A DNA stretch of 64,000 nt, taken from Flavobacteriales bacterium (GTDB lineage: Bacteria > Bacteroidota > Bacteroidia > Flavobacteriales > JABDKJ01). The DNA is taken from NCBI GenBank assembly GCA_013002285.1, contig JABDKJ010000033.1, positions 28,410 through 92,409 on the forward strand, read 5' to 3'. Below, piece after piece: positions 19,370 to 27,244 of this stretch. A program made the position numbers and the translations under genes. Numbering within the stretch: the first letter of the stretch is position 1; each line of letters starts with the position of its first letter. The notes beneath the pieces were generated by a model. That model ran no database searches and was not told the DNA's origin. It was given only the letters and a program-made list of their open reading frames with translations.

Positions 19370-20209
19370 TCACTTCCAGCAACCGTTGTCTGGTGGGCCT
19401 AGCTTAATTGCTATAGAAGCTTGTGTAATGAAGTACCAATCTTTGTTGTTCGGGTCGCCTCTTTCCAAGCCTTCATTCGTGCCATTTGGCCTTACTTCGA
19501 TCAAACTTCTGTCTGCAAGTAAAACAGCTAACAAACCATTGTCTTCTCTCAAAAGATCTTCATTGGCGTAAACTGTTGAAACATCGTCTAAATAGTCAGT
19601 GAAGAGTTTCCTTACGCCATATTCCATATTGAATGCAAATCGACCACCCATATTGACTTTGAACCCTAACCCAATAGGGACAGCCAATTGGTTTAATTTA
19701 TAAGGTTCGCCCATGAGTACCGAACCTTGTCCTTCTGTATTCAGGCTATTCAATTCAAACCAGGCTCCTTCAATCTCTGCTTCTGGATTAAAACTAAAAT
19801 AGGTCAAACCGCTCCATAAATATGGTGTGATGTTGTCTTGTTTTTTACCAATGGCGTATTCATAGAAATTGATCTCCAAGCCTGCTCCTATCTCCAATAT
19901 CTTAGTCCTAAAGTGCAAGTTCCTGTTTACGAGGTCTGGATTTTTGTTGTCGCTATCATAGGCCTCAAGGGAAGTACGAAGGCCGTACAACTTCAATGCA
20001 TGTCTCCTTGTTGGGTTCCATTTGTAACTAAAACCAAACATAAAGTTGTTATGCTCGAAATGCTGGAATGGATTGAGATCGCCTATGTAATAAGAGGTGC
20101 CAAAGTTGAGCCCTATTTCGCCATAGGGCTTGTGTGTCTTACTAAGTATCCTTTGAGAATTTCCTTGGAAAAATGCGAAAACAAATAATATGATGATCAG
20201 TTTTTTCAA
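19370..20209 (-). CDS. PorG-like (DUF6089) outer-membrane beta-barrel protein, T9SS component
   Basis: A 279-residue outer-membrane protein with a signal peptide and an opening HKPYGEIGLNFGTSYYIGDLN typical of DUF6089. In Porphyromonas gingivalis the homologue at the same locus (next to uppS and bamA) is PorG, an outer-membrane subunit that contacts the T9SS PorK/PorN ring. The synteny here is the same, which supports the call. Start is TTG at 20209, the only start giving the KKLIIILFVFAFFQG signal. Function by homology, not shown in the sequence itself. Confidence 0.78.
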   Translation of the reverse strand: MKKLIIILFVFAFFQGNSQRILSKTHKPYGEIGLNFGTSYYIGDLNPFQHFEHNNFMFGFSYKWNPTRRHALKLYGLRTSLEAYDSDNKNPDLVNRNLHFRTKILEIGAGLEINFYEYAIGKKQDNITPYLWSGLTYFSFNPEAEIEGAWFELNSLNTEGQGSVLMGEPYKLNQLAVPIGLGFKVNMGGRFAFNMEYGVRKLFTDYLDDVSTVYANEDLLREDNGLLAVLLADRSLIEVRPNGTNEGLERGDPNNKDWYFITQASIAIKLGPPDNGCWK

Positions 20210-20269
20210 TGCTCTTCACCTATTAATGCAATTAATGGTCAAATATTGTACGAATATCTGACATCTTGG

Positions 20270-21148
20270 TTAATTCCTTTTATCCATTCCCCAAAGAAGT
20301 TTATTCTTCATTGTTGATAGGAAGGTGTGTCCTTCAGGGATCACTAGGTTTATTTTAAAGGGTGCTTTCTTAATGATAAGCTCTTGATCTGAGCGAATAA
20401 CTGCCGAACGCGAGTCTAAAGTTATAAGAAATTGGTCATCCCTTCCATCAGCTTTGAGTTTAAGGCATACATCATCAGGTACGATCATCGGTCTCACATT
20501 CAAATGGTGTGGTGCAATTGGATTAATGATCAGACTATTGGTCTCTGGATGCACTATTGGACCTGAACAGCTCAATGAGTATGCAGTTGAACCTGTGGGA
20601 GTTGCGATCAACAGACCATCAGCCCAATAACTGTGGAGATATTCATCGTCAACTTCGCAATGGATAACGATCATACTTGAAGAATCTCTCTTAATAATTG
20701 CGATCTCATTCAAGGCATAATTGACCTCTCCAAATGGGTTATCATCAATATCCAAAGTAACCAATCCTCTTTCTTGAATTGCGTATCGTCCAGTGAGAAC
20801 AAGGTCTAAGCTCTCTTCAATTCCGGGAACGGCAACGGTGGAAAGAAAACCCAGTCTTCCCGTATTTATTCCCAAGATGGGTATTCCGGAATCACGGATC
20901 AGAGAAATTGTACTTAAAAAAGTGCCATCCCCGCCTATACTGAACAATAGATCCAATTCCTCCTTAACTTGATAATGGTCCGAGAATTCTGGAAGGTCGA
21001 TATTAAAACTCATCTTACTTAATAAATGAGCTTTAAAAGGCGAATAGACTTTTACGTTTACTGAGCGGTCCAACAGACTTTCTATGAGGTCCTTGATCCC
21101 ATCATTGAATTCGTCTTTGAATTCTGTTCCGTATATACCAATGGTCAT
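20270..21148 (-). CDS. nadK: NAD kinase
   Basis: A 292-residue kinase that phosphorylates NAD to NADP. Motifs are GGDGTFLSTI (ATP/NAD-binding GGDGT), GINTGRLGFLS, NEIAIIKRDSSSM and GSTAYSLSCSGPIVHP. Length is normal. It sits between the POTRA outer-membrane protein and porG genes in a co-directional cluster. Confidence 0.97.
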   Translation of the reverse strand: MTIGIYGTEFKDEFNDGIKDLIESLLDRSVNVKVYSPFKAHLLSKMSFNIDLPEFSDHYQVKEELDLLFSIGGDGTFLSTISLIRDSGIPILGINTGRLGFLSTVAVPGIEESLDLVLTGRYAIQERGLVTLDIDDNPFGEVNYALNEIAIIKRDSSSMIVIHCEVDDEYLHSYWADGLLIATPTGSTAYSLSCSGPIVHPETNSLIINPIAPHHLNVRPMIVPDDVCLKLKADGRDDQFLITLDSRSAVIRSDQELIIKKAPFKINLVIPEGHTFLSTMKNKLLWGMDKRN

Positions 21149-21160
21149 GTGATCCTCTGT

Positions 21161-22534
21161 TTATATGGATTTCTTGTATTGCAAAAACAAACCGTGCTCG
21201 TTTATATTGTTAAAGGCATACTCCAATCTGAAAACCCGATTAAAAATTGTTACAAGATCTAAACCTAGACCTGAGCCAACCAATAATTTATTATCTAAAA
21301 AATTATTCTCCGAATATAAGCCATCTTTCACGTATCCTAAGTCAATAAATCCATTCAAATAAAAAGCGTACTTAAACTTATTGATCCTCTGATTTCGAAT
21401 AGGTAATGTAAGCTGATCTGGTTTTACAATATTGTACTTGAGATTATTGCGCAGCAGAGCATATGCCTGGCCATCTACAAGGTAATATCCATAGCCTCTT
21501 ACTTGTGCGTCTGAGTAGCCCAAGCCTCGCTGCAGTGCATAAGGCAACTCTCTGAAGAATGAGTATTTGCTTTTGAAACCATTTTGCACAACCCATCTTT
21601 CAGCGATCTTATTGTGAACGGTGAATTGCAAAAAGATATTTGCAAATAGGTCTTGCGGCCTTGCTCCAATACCTTTCAATTGCGATTCGAAAAACCAAGT
21701 ATGTCCTTTTTGAGGATAAGCAATGAAATCTACATTTTTGTGGTCGATCAAATAGGAGAGTTCCAAAAAATTCAGGTCTTGTTGACCATTTAGATGATCT
21801 GAAAAGTTTAAGGCTAGGGAATCTGAAAGCGAATGAGAATTCCATCCTAGATAGATCCGTTGCATTAAATTGAATCCTGGCCTATGGTCTAAACCTATTC
21901 CGAACTGCAATAATTCCTTCGTATTCCCTGAAAGGTCATCATAGAAAACCCTCTTATTGTCTTGAGTTCCTACGGTTACTTCGGCAAATTGTCTGTAGCC
22001 ACCAAAAAAGACCATTCCCAATGTGCGCTTTTTGTTGATCCCTGGTACTTTGTAGCTCAATGCAAATTGCTTTGAATAACCTGTTTGCGCCCTCAGAGAA
22101 AGGCGTTCATTCCTTCCTCGAAAATTCTTTTGTAAATAGCTGAGTCCATAATTTACTCTGGAAAAGTCCTTAGTATTCCACCAAATATTGAAATTTGGAT
22201 CTGCTAATCTGAAAATGATGCTTGGAAAAATATACCAGAGCTCTTTTAATTCAATCAGTATGATGAGATCGCCTTTAAACCCAGGGATAGGAGTGATCCT
22301 TATTTCATTGAATAACTCGGTGTTTCGCAGATTCTGCTCTGCTATAGCTATTAATTGGTCTATTCGCTGACCATCGATCACATCTCCTTTTGCAAATGGC
22401 AATTCCCTGAGAACAATGAAGTCTTTTGTGACTTTTGTGCCATCTATTACAATATCATTTATCGGAATATTCTGCCCGAGACATGAAGATGAGAGGATAA
22501 GTAAGAGTAAAATTGATCGAAAGACGTTCGCCAA
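21161..22534 (-). CDS. POTRA-containing outer-membrane beta-barrel protein (Omp85-like, short)
   Basis: A 457-residue protein with a signal peptide, one POTRA-like domain (about 25-105; IPINDIVIDGTKVTKDFIV and LIAIAEQNLRNTELFNEI) and a predicted beta-barrel over the remainder. Its size and single POTRA unit set it apart from BamA. Such short Omp85-like proteins sit beside nadK and CBS genes in many Bacteroidota; their role is unknown. Start TTG at 22534, three bases after the upstream CBS gene. Confidence 0.8.
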   Translation of the reverse strand: MANVFRSILLLLILSSSCLGQNIPINDIVIDGTKVTKDFIVLRELPFAKGDVIDGQRIDQLIAIAEQNLRNTELFNEIRITPIPGFKGDLIILIELKELWYIFPSIIFRLADPNFNIWWNTKDFSRVNYGLSYLQKNFRGRNERLSLRAQTGYSKQFALSYKVPGINKKRTLGMVFFGGYRQFAEVTVGTQDNKRVFYDDLSGNTKELLQFGIGLDHRPGFNLMQRIYLGWNSHSLSDSLALNFSDHLNGQQDLNFLELSYLIDHKNVDFIAYPQKGHTWFFESQLKGIGARPQDLFANIFLQFTVHNKIAERWVVQNGFKSKYSFFRELPYALQRGLGYSDAQVRGYGYYLVDGQAYALLRNNLKYNIVKPDQLTLPIRNQRINKFKYAFYLNGFIDLGYVKDGLYSENNFLDNKLLVGSGLGLDLVTIFNRVFRLEYAFNNINEHGLFLQYKKSI

Positions 22535-22537
22535 GGT

Positions 22538-23197
22538 CTACATGTTTATGTACTTCATCAACTCTTCGAACCTATTCTTAAGGTCTTCATGAAATTGATC
22601 TTTATCGTAGGAAGCAGTAACATTATATTCGTAGCGATGAAAGCTTTGTAAAAGGCCACTGTTATCCTCTGTTTTTATGGAAAGCACCACAGAGATGCCT
22701 TTCTCATCCAATTCTGGAAATACCTGTACTGCAAATATTTTGGCATTATTCCCTTCTGCGATCTGGGCTATTTCTCCTAGAGAATAATCATTCCTGTTCA
22801 TTCTTAAAACGAATACCGAACATCCATGCTCTATAGCAAGTGTTTTTCCATAATAATCAACAATAGCTCTTGGTGTAATGGATCCCAAGTATTTCCTTTC
22901 ATTATTGATGACTGGCACAAGGACTAAATCATGTTCTTTTAGCACTTTAACCACATCATGCACCAGTTGTTGCTCATTGATCATGTATTCAAGGAACTCA
23001 TTCTTGTACATCTCGATGGCCGTTCCTTTTGGCCTATCGTCTATATCGGTGTCTGTCACTATCCCAATAAGATCGCCTCTTTCAACCACGGGTAATTGGC
23101 TGGTTTTATATTCCGTCATGATCTCTAAAACCTCGTCAACTGTGGTATCACAACTAACAACCGGAACATCTTCTTCAATAAGATCTGTTGCAAGCAT
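22538..23197 (-). CDS. CBS-domain protein
   Basis: A 219-residue cytoplasmic protein with two tandem CBS domains in the first ~130 residues (VVSCDTTVDEVLEIM, SQLPVVERGDLIGIVTDTD and LVPVINNERKYLGSITPRAIVDYY). CBS pairs bind adenine nucleotides and act as energy sensors. The C-terminal ~85 residues (HGCSVFVLRMNRNDYSLGEI) look like an ACT-type domain. It is the first gene of the nadK-uppS-bamA cluster, divergent from pdxJ across 37 bases. Confidence 0.88.
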   Translation of the reverse strand: MLATDLIEEDVPVVSCDTTVDEVLEIMTEYKTSQLPVVERGDLIGIVTDTDIDDRPKGTAIEMYKNEFLEYMINEQQLVHDVVKVLKEHDLVLVPVINNERKYLGSITPRAIVDYYGKTLAIEHGCSVFVLRMNRNDYSLGEIAQIAEGNNAKIFAVQVFPELDEKGISVVLSIKTEDNSGLLQSFHRYEYNVTASYDKDQFHEDLKNRFEELMKYINM

Positions 23198-23204
23198 TAA
23201 TTAA

Positions 23205-23212
23205 TATTTTTG
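23205..23212 (+). promoter_or_regulatory. candidate -7 box (TATTTTTG) for pdxJ
   Basis: An exact TAnnTTTG match 22 bases before the pdxJ start in the short divergent region with the CBS gene. A TTG lies 14 bases further upstream, which is a short spacing for a -33 element, so only the -7 half is well supported. Confidence 0.42.
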
Positions 23213-23234
23213 CACTTTAAATGTAAATATTTTA

Positions 23235-23966
23235 ATGACCCGACTTAGCGTAAACATCAATAAAATAGGAACACTTAGAAATGCTCGAGGTGGCAACAGA
23301 CCAGACCTTGTCGAAGCAGCAGTTCGTATTCAAGAGTTTGGAGCCGATGGGATAACTATTCATCCAAGGCCAGATCAAAGACATATAAGGTATAGTGATG
23401 TAGATAGACTTAAAGAAGTCATTCACACAGAATATAATATAGAAGGATATCCATCCGAAGAATTCATTGCGCTTGTTTTGAAAACCAAGCCAGACCAGGT
23501 AACGCTTGTTCCAGACCCTCCAGGTGTGCTCACTTCCAATGCTGGGTGGGATGTAAAAGGTCGGAAAGATCTCCTGCAAGATGTCATTGCACAATTCAAA
23601 GAAGCTGAAATAAGAACGTCTTTATTCATGGAAACAGATCTAGACCAGATCGAAAGTGCAAAGGAAACAGGTGCGGATAGAATTGAGTTATATACGGGGC
23701 CTTACGCAGAAAACTATTCCAAGAACCCAGAAAATGCGGTAGCGCCATTTATTAAAGCTGCATTGCATGCTCAAAATATCGGATTGGAGCTAAACGCAGG
23801 TCATGACCTTGACATGGACAATCTGAATTTCTTTGTTTCAAAGATCCCTATCATCAAGGAGGTTTCTATCGGACATGCTTTAATATCGGACGCTTTATAC
23901 TTTGGATTAGAGAATATAGTGAACATGTATAAACGACAATTACTAGTTCATGAAACTGAATTATAA
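23235..23966 (+). CDS. pdxJ: pyridoxine 5'-phosphate synthase
   Basis: A 243-residue enzyme that condenses 1-deoxyxylulose 5-phosphate with 3-amino-2-oxopropyl phosphate in vitamin B6 synthesis. The N-terminal VNINKIGTLRNARGG, the IHPRPDQRHI motif and the ELYTGPYAE and LELNAGHDL stretches are all typical of PdxJ. It overlaps the following alpha/beta hydrolase gene by 17 bases. Confidence 0.97.
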   Translation: MTRLSVNINKIGTLRNARGGNRPDLVEAAVRIQEFGADGITIHPRPDQRHIRYSDVDRLKEVIHTEYNIEGYPSEEFIALVLKTKPDQVTLVPDPPGVLTSNAGWDVKGRKDLLQDVIAQFKEAEIRTSLFMETDLDQIESAKETGADRIELYTGPYAENYSKNPENAVAPFIKAALHAQNIGLELNAGHDLDMDNLNFFVSKIPIIKEVSIGHALISDALYFGLENIVNMYKRQLLVHETEL

Positions 23967-24708
23967 GCTCCTTGGTGAAGGAGAGCCATTGATCATCGCT
24001 CATGGCCTATTTGGTTCATTGGATAATTGGATGAGCATGGCTAAAAGACTAGCAGAAAACTTCCAAGTCTATTTGATCGACCATAGGAATCACGGCAAGT
24101 CACCTCATAGCGATGAAATGAGCTACGACTTAATGGCTGAAGACTTGCATGAATTCATTGAAGAACATGAACTGATCAGTCCTTCAATTATTGGCCATTC
24201 AATGGGTGGTAAGGCAGCAATGGCCTTGGACAATAAATATCCTGGCAGTCTGAATAAGCTTGTGGTTATAGATATTGGAATAAAAGAATATCCACCTCAC
24301 CACCAAAAGATATTAGCTGGTTTGAACAACCTTGATCTCCCATCTCTAAGATCAAGATCACAAGCAGATGGTCGTTTGGAAGAGTTTGTAGAAGAATCTG
24401 GTGTAAGACAGTTCTTGCTTAAGGGCTTGTATAGAAATAAAGAAGGCACATATAGCCTCAGATATAATTTGGGAACAATTCAAGAGAGAATGGACAATAT
24501 ATTGTCTGAGCTGAATATTGAGGGAAGTGAAACTAAAACGCTTTTTATTAGAGGAGAGTTGTCTGGTTATTTATTAGATGAAGATATACTAGGCCTGCAA
24601 AAAGTATTTAAGAATTCTGACGTAGCAACCATCCCTGAAAGTGGTCATTGGGTGCATGCTGAAAAACCAAATGAGCTTTTCGATACTTTAAGCGATTTTT
24701 TAAGGTAA
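23950..24708 (+). CDS. alpha/beta-fold hydrolase (YbfF-like)
   Basis: A 252-residue alpha/beta hydrolase. The oxyanion region is HGLFGSLDNW, the nucleophile elbow is GHSMGG (Ser in IIGHSMGGKAAM), and the catalytic His is in SGHWVHAEKP near the C-terminus. Similar to the YbfF/short-chain acyl-ester hydrolase group; the substrate is unknown. The 17-base overlap with pdxJ suggests one transcript. A 250-base stretch without an evident gene follows. Confidence 0.92.
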   Translation: MKLNYKLLGEGEPLIIAHGLFGSLDNWMSMAKRLAENFQVYLIDHRNHGKSPHSDEMSYDLMAEDLHEFIEEHELISPSIIGHSMGGKAAMALDNKYPGSLNKLVVIDIGIKEYPPHHQKILAGLNNLDLPSLRSRSQADGRLEEFVEESGVRQFLLKGLYRNKEGTYSLRYNLGTIQERMDNILSELNIEGSETKTLFIRGELSGYLLDEDILGLQKVFKNSDVATIPESGHWVHAEKPNELFDTLSDFLR

Positions 24709-24958
24709 ACGGCCTTAAAGCCAATTTTCCTATAGGATCGAGAATTGATCTTAATACAACCTTTACCTCAGTTCCAAGTTTGACTATCAATTAGGCATTT
24801 GTTCTAAGTGATGGAAACCTTTATTCATGGATTCAGTAAAATACTATTGTTGCTACCATATGAAACCTGATGAATTTTGAGAATGATTAGACATCAATTC
24901 GTAACAATTCTAAAAGCATTTCGTAGGAACTTAAAACATTTTAACCGATACATACCGC

Positions 24959-27244
24959 GTGACGGCAAAAAACCATATTATACTATTCATATGCCTTTTG
25001 GCATCCTCATTAGCTTTCGGTCAACAGGAAGCATTGGAGAAAGCTAGAGAATATGAGGCTATCAAGGCTTATGTTCAGGCTATAGATGAATACGAAAAAG
25101 CGGTAAAGCAAGGGGCAACCACTCCAGAAGTCTATAGGAAATTAGCTAATTACAATCTTCAAATGCGTAGGCCGGAAGAAAGCCATAAATGGTTTGAAAA
25201 ATTATTGGAAACACGCGATTATTCAACTGAAGATCAACTTCTATTTGCCGAAGTATTAAGACAAAACGAAAAATATTTTGAGGCTACTATATGGTCTGCC
25301 CAATATTTCATGGCTACTGGCGATGAGCATTATGAGCAATTCGTAGTTTCTGAAGATTACTATGAACGATTTAAGTTAGATTCTGCGAAGATCACAATTG
25401 TCAATTTAGACAAAGTGAATTCTGAATTCAATGAGATTTGTCCTACAATTAAGGATGATGTCATGTATTTCTCATCAAATATGGACTTTGAGTTTGGGAT
25501 CAGACACGTAGATGTCTATACAAATTCAAATTTTTTGAATCTATATCAAGTTTCACTAGAAGGAATTCAACCTACCGGAAAAGTTAAGCCTTTCAGCTCT
25601 ACTATTAATGGGGTTTTTCATGAGAGTAATTTAGCATTTGATGGTGAAGACGAAGTCTATTTCACAAGAAATCAGAAGAAAGTCTATAAGGACGTTAATA
25701 CAGGTGATGAATTAAGGAATTTAATGATCGTCAGAGCACGAAAAACAGGAATAGGCTGGAACGTGGTTGATGATTTTCCATACAATTCAGAAAAATATTC
25801 CGTTGGTCATCCTACTATAAGTGATGATGGAGAAATGATGGTCTTTATTTCAGACATGCCAGGAGGTTTTGGAGGTACTGACCTATATATGTGTATTAAG
25901 AATGAGCTTGGCATATGGGGATCACCAGTAAATCTGGGAGAAACGGTGAATTCATTAGGAAATGAGAAATATCCTTATTTGCATGATGACAATTCTTTGT
26001 ATTTCTCTTCAAACGGATTGCACGGACTTGGTGGGCAAGACATTCATGTTTGTCCATATTTGAACGGGAAATTTTTAACGCCTCAGAATTTAGGCTACCC
26101 TATTAACTCATCTCGAGATGATTTTGGTTTTTACTATGATGCTGAAAAGCATAGAGGCTTTTTCACTTCGAACAGAAAGAATGGAAAAGGGTCTGATGAC
26201 ATTTTTGCATATGAATTGAACGACACCATCAACTACCTGGTTAAAGGTAGAGTATTGGATGTAAAGTCTAAGAAACGAGTCGGTAAATTAAGAGCCAAAT
26301 TAATGGATCTCGATGACAACGTGATCGAAGAAGTAGTAATAAATGATGATGGAACTTTCCTTTTCAATAATGAAGCTTTCAGAAATGCTGGATTCAAAGT
26401 GGTAATTGAAGATGACAAAGGTGTATATGACACGATCGATTCAGGTTACCTGAAAGGAACAGGCATCAATAGTGGTCTTGACCTTGGCATCATGTATACA
26501 GAAAAACTTCCGATCATTTTGGCCGGTTCACTCGCAAGTCATAAAACGGAATTAGGATTACATGGTGTTAAATTGTCTGTATTCAATAAAGATACTGGAG
26601 AGAAAGTAGGTGAGTATTTCACTACGGACGCTGGTAATTTCCGATTTGAATTAGATGAATACACGAAATATACCATCAAAATGGAAAAAGATGGTTACTT
26701 CACTAGAACCGTGGATTTTGAGACATCTTGGGAAAGATATATTGACTTTGCAGATCTTGATTGGGGCTTCATGGAAGCTATAGAACCAGACATACCTGTC
26801 ATATTAGATGAGTACAGTGAGATCAATTTTGATTATGATAGCTATGAAATATTACCTAGTGCAGAACCAGCATTGAACTATTTGGCTATACTTACTCTTG
26901 AAAATCCTTATGTATTTATTGAATTAAGTGCACATACAGATTGTACAGGTGAAAAAGCATATAATCAACAGCTTTCAGAAAAAAGAGCAAATGCTGCATA
27001 TGAATATTTGGTTATCCGTGCAGGTATTAACCATGAACAAGTAGTAACGAAAGGATATGGCGAATCACAACCATTAGTGAAGTGTGGACGCAGATGCAAC
27101 AAATGCACTATGGCAGATCACGCATTGAACAGAAGACTAGAATTCAAAGTCCTTAGTACTGACTTTTCACAAATCCCTGAAGAAAAGTCTGATGATCAGG
27201 AAGAGACACCTTCAGAAGATAAAGAGCAGCAGGAAGAGAAGTGA
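24959..27244 (+). CDS. PorE-like OmpA-family protein (TPR, beta-propeller, CRD, OmpA)
   Basis: A 761-residue exported protein whose domain order matches the T9SS periplasmic subunit PorE: signal peptide, TPR-like helices (about 25-125), a PD40/WD40-like beta-propeller (about 150-420; YFSSNG and FFTSNRKNGKGSDDIFAYEL repeats), carboxypeptidase-regulatory-like domains (about 425-605) and an OmpA peptidoglycan-binding domain (INFDYDSYEILPSA, ELSAHTDCTG, SEKRANA, GYGE). A CGRRCNKC cysteine cluster lies near the end of the OmpA domain. The last ~20 residues are an acidic tail (EEKSDDQEETPSED) whose DNA is antisense to the end of the convergent PLD gene. Start GTG at 24959. Many paralogues share this layout, so PorE identity is provisional. 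Confidence 0.8.
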   Translation: MTAKNHIILFICLLASSLAFGQQEALEKAREYEAIKAYVQAIDEYEKAVKQGATTPEVYRKLANYNLQMRRPEESHKWFEKLLETRDYSTEDQLLFAEVLRQNEKYFEATIWSAQYFMATGDEHYEQFVVSEDYYERFKLDSAKITIVNLDKVNSEFNEICPTIKDDVMYFSSNMDFEFGIRHVDVYTNSNFLNLYQVSLEGIQPTGKVKPFSSTINGVFHESNLAFDGEDEVYFTRNQKKVYKDVNTGDELRNLMIVRARKTGIGWNVVDDFPYNSEKYSVGHPTISDDGEMMVFISDMPGGFGGTDLYMCIKNELGIWGSPVNLGETVNSLGNEKYPYLHDDNSLYFSSNGLHGLGGQDIHVCPYLNGKFLTPQNLGYPINSSRDDFGFYYDAEKHRGFFTSNRKNGKGSDDIFAYELNDTINYLVKGRVLDVKSKKRVGKLRAKLMDLDDNVIEEVVINDDGTFLFNNEAFRNAGFKVVIEDDKGVYDTIDSGYLKGTGINSGLDLGIMYTEKLPIILAGSLASHKTELGLHGVKLSVFNKDTGEKVGEYFTTDAGNFRFELDEYTKYTIKMEKDGYFTRTVDFETSWERYIDFADLDWGFMEAIEPDIPVILDEYSEINFDYDSYEILPSAEPALNYLAILTLENPYVFIELSAHTDCTGEKAYNQQLSEKRANAAYEYLVIRAGINHEQVVTKGYGESQPLVKCGRRCNKCTMADHALNRRLEFKVLSTDFSQIPEEKSDDQEETPSEDKEQQEEK

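Noticed and set aside
23232..23594. A 120-codon minus-strand frame.
   Set aside because: It is antisense to pdxJ, which has all family motifs; no domain recognised.
24608..24790. A 60-codon minus-strand frame whose first half (KVVLRSILDPIGKLALRPF) vaguely recalls the end of an SRPBCC-type protein.
   Set aside because: It begins with TTG right after an in-frame stop, its second half is antisense to the alpha/beta hydrolase gene, and no related coding sequence is found upstream, so I cannot support a gene or pseudogene.
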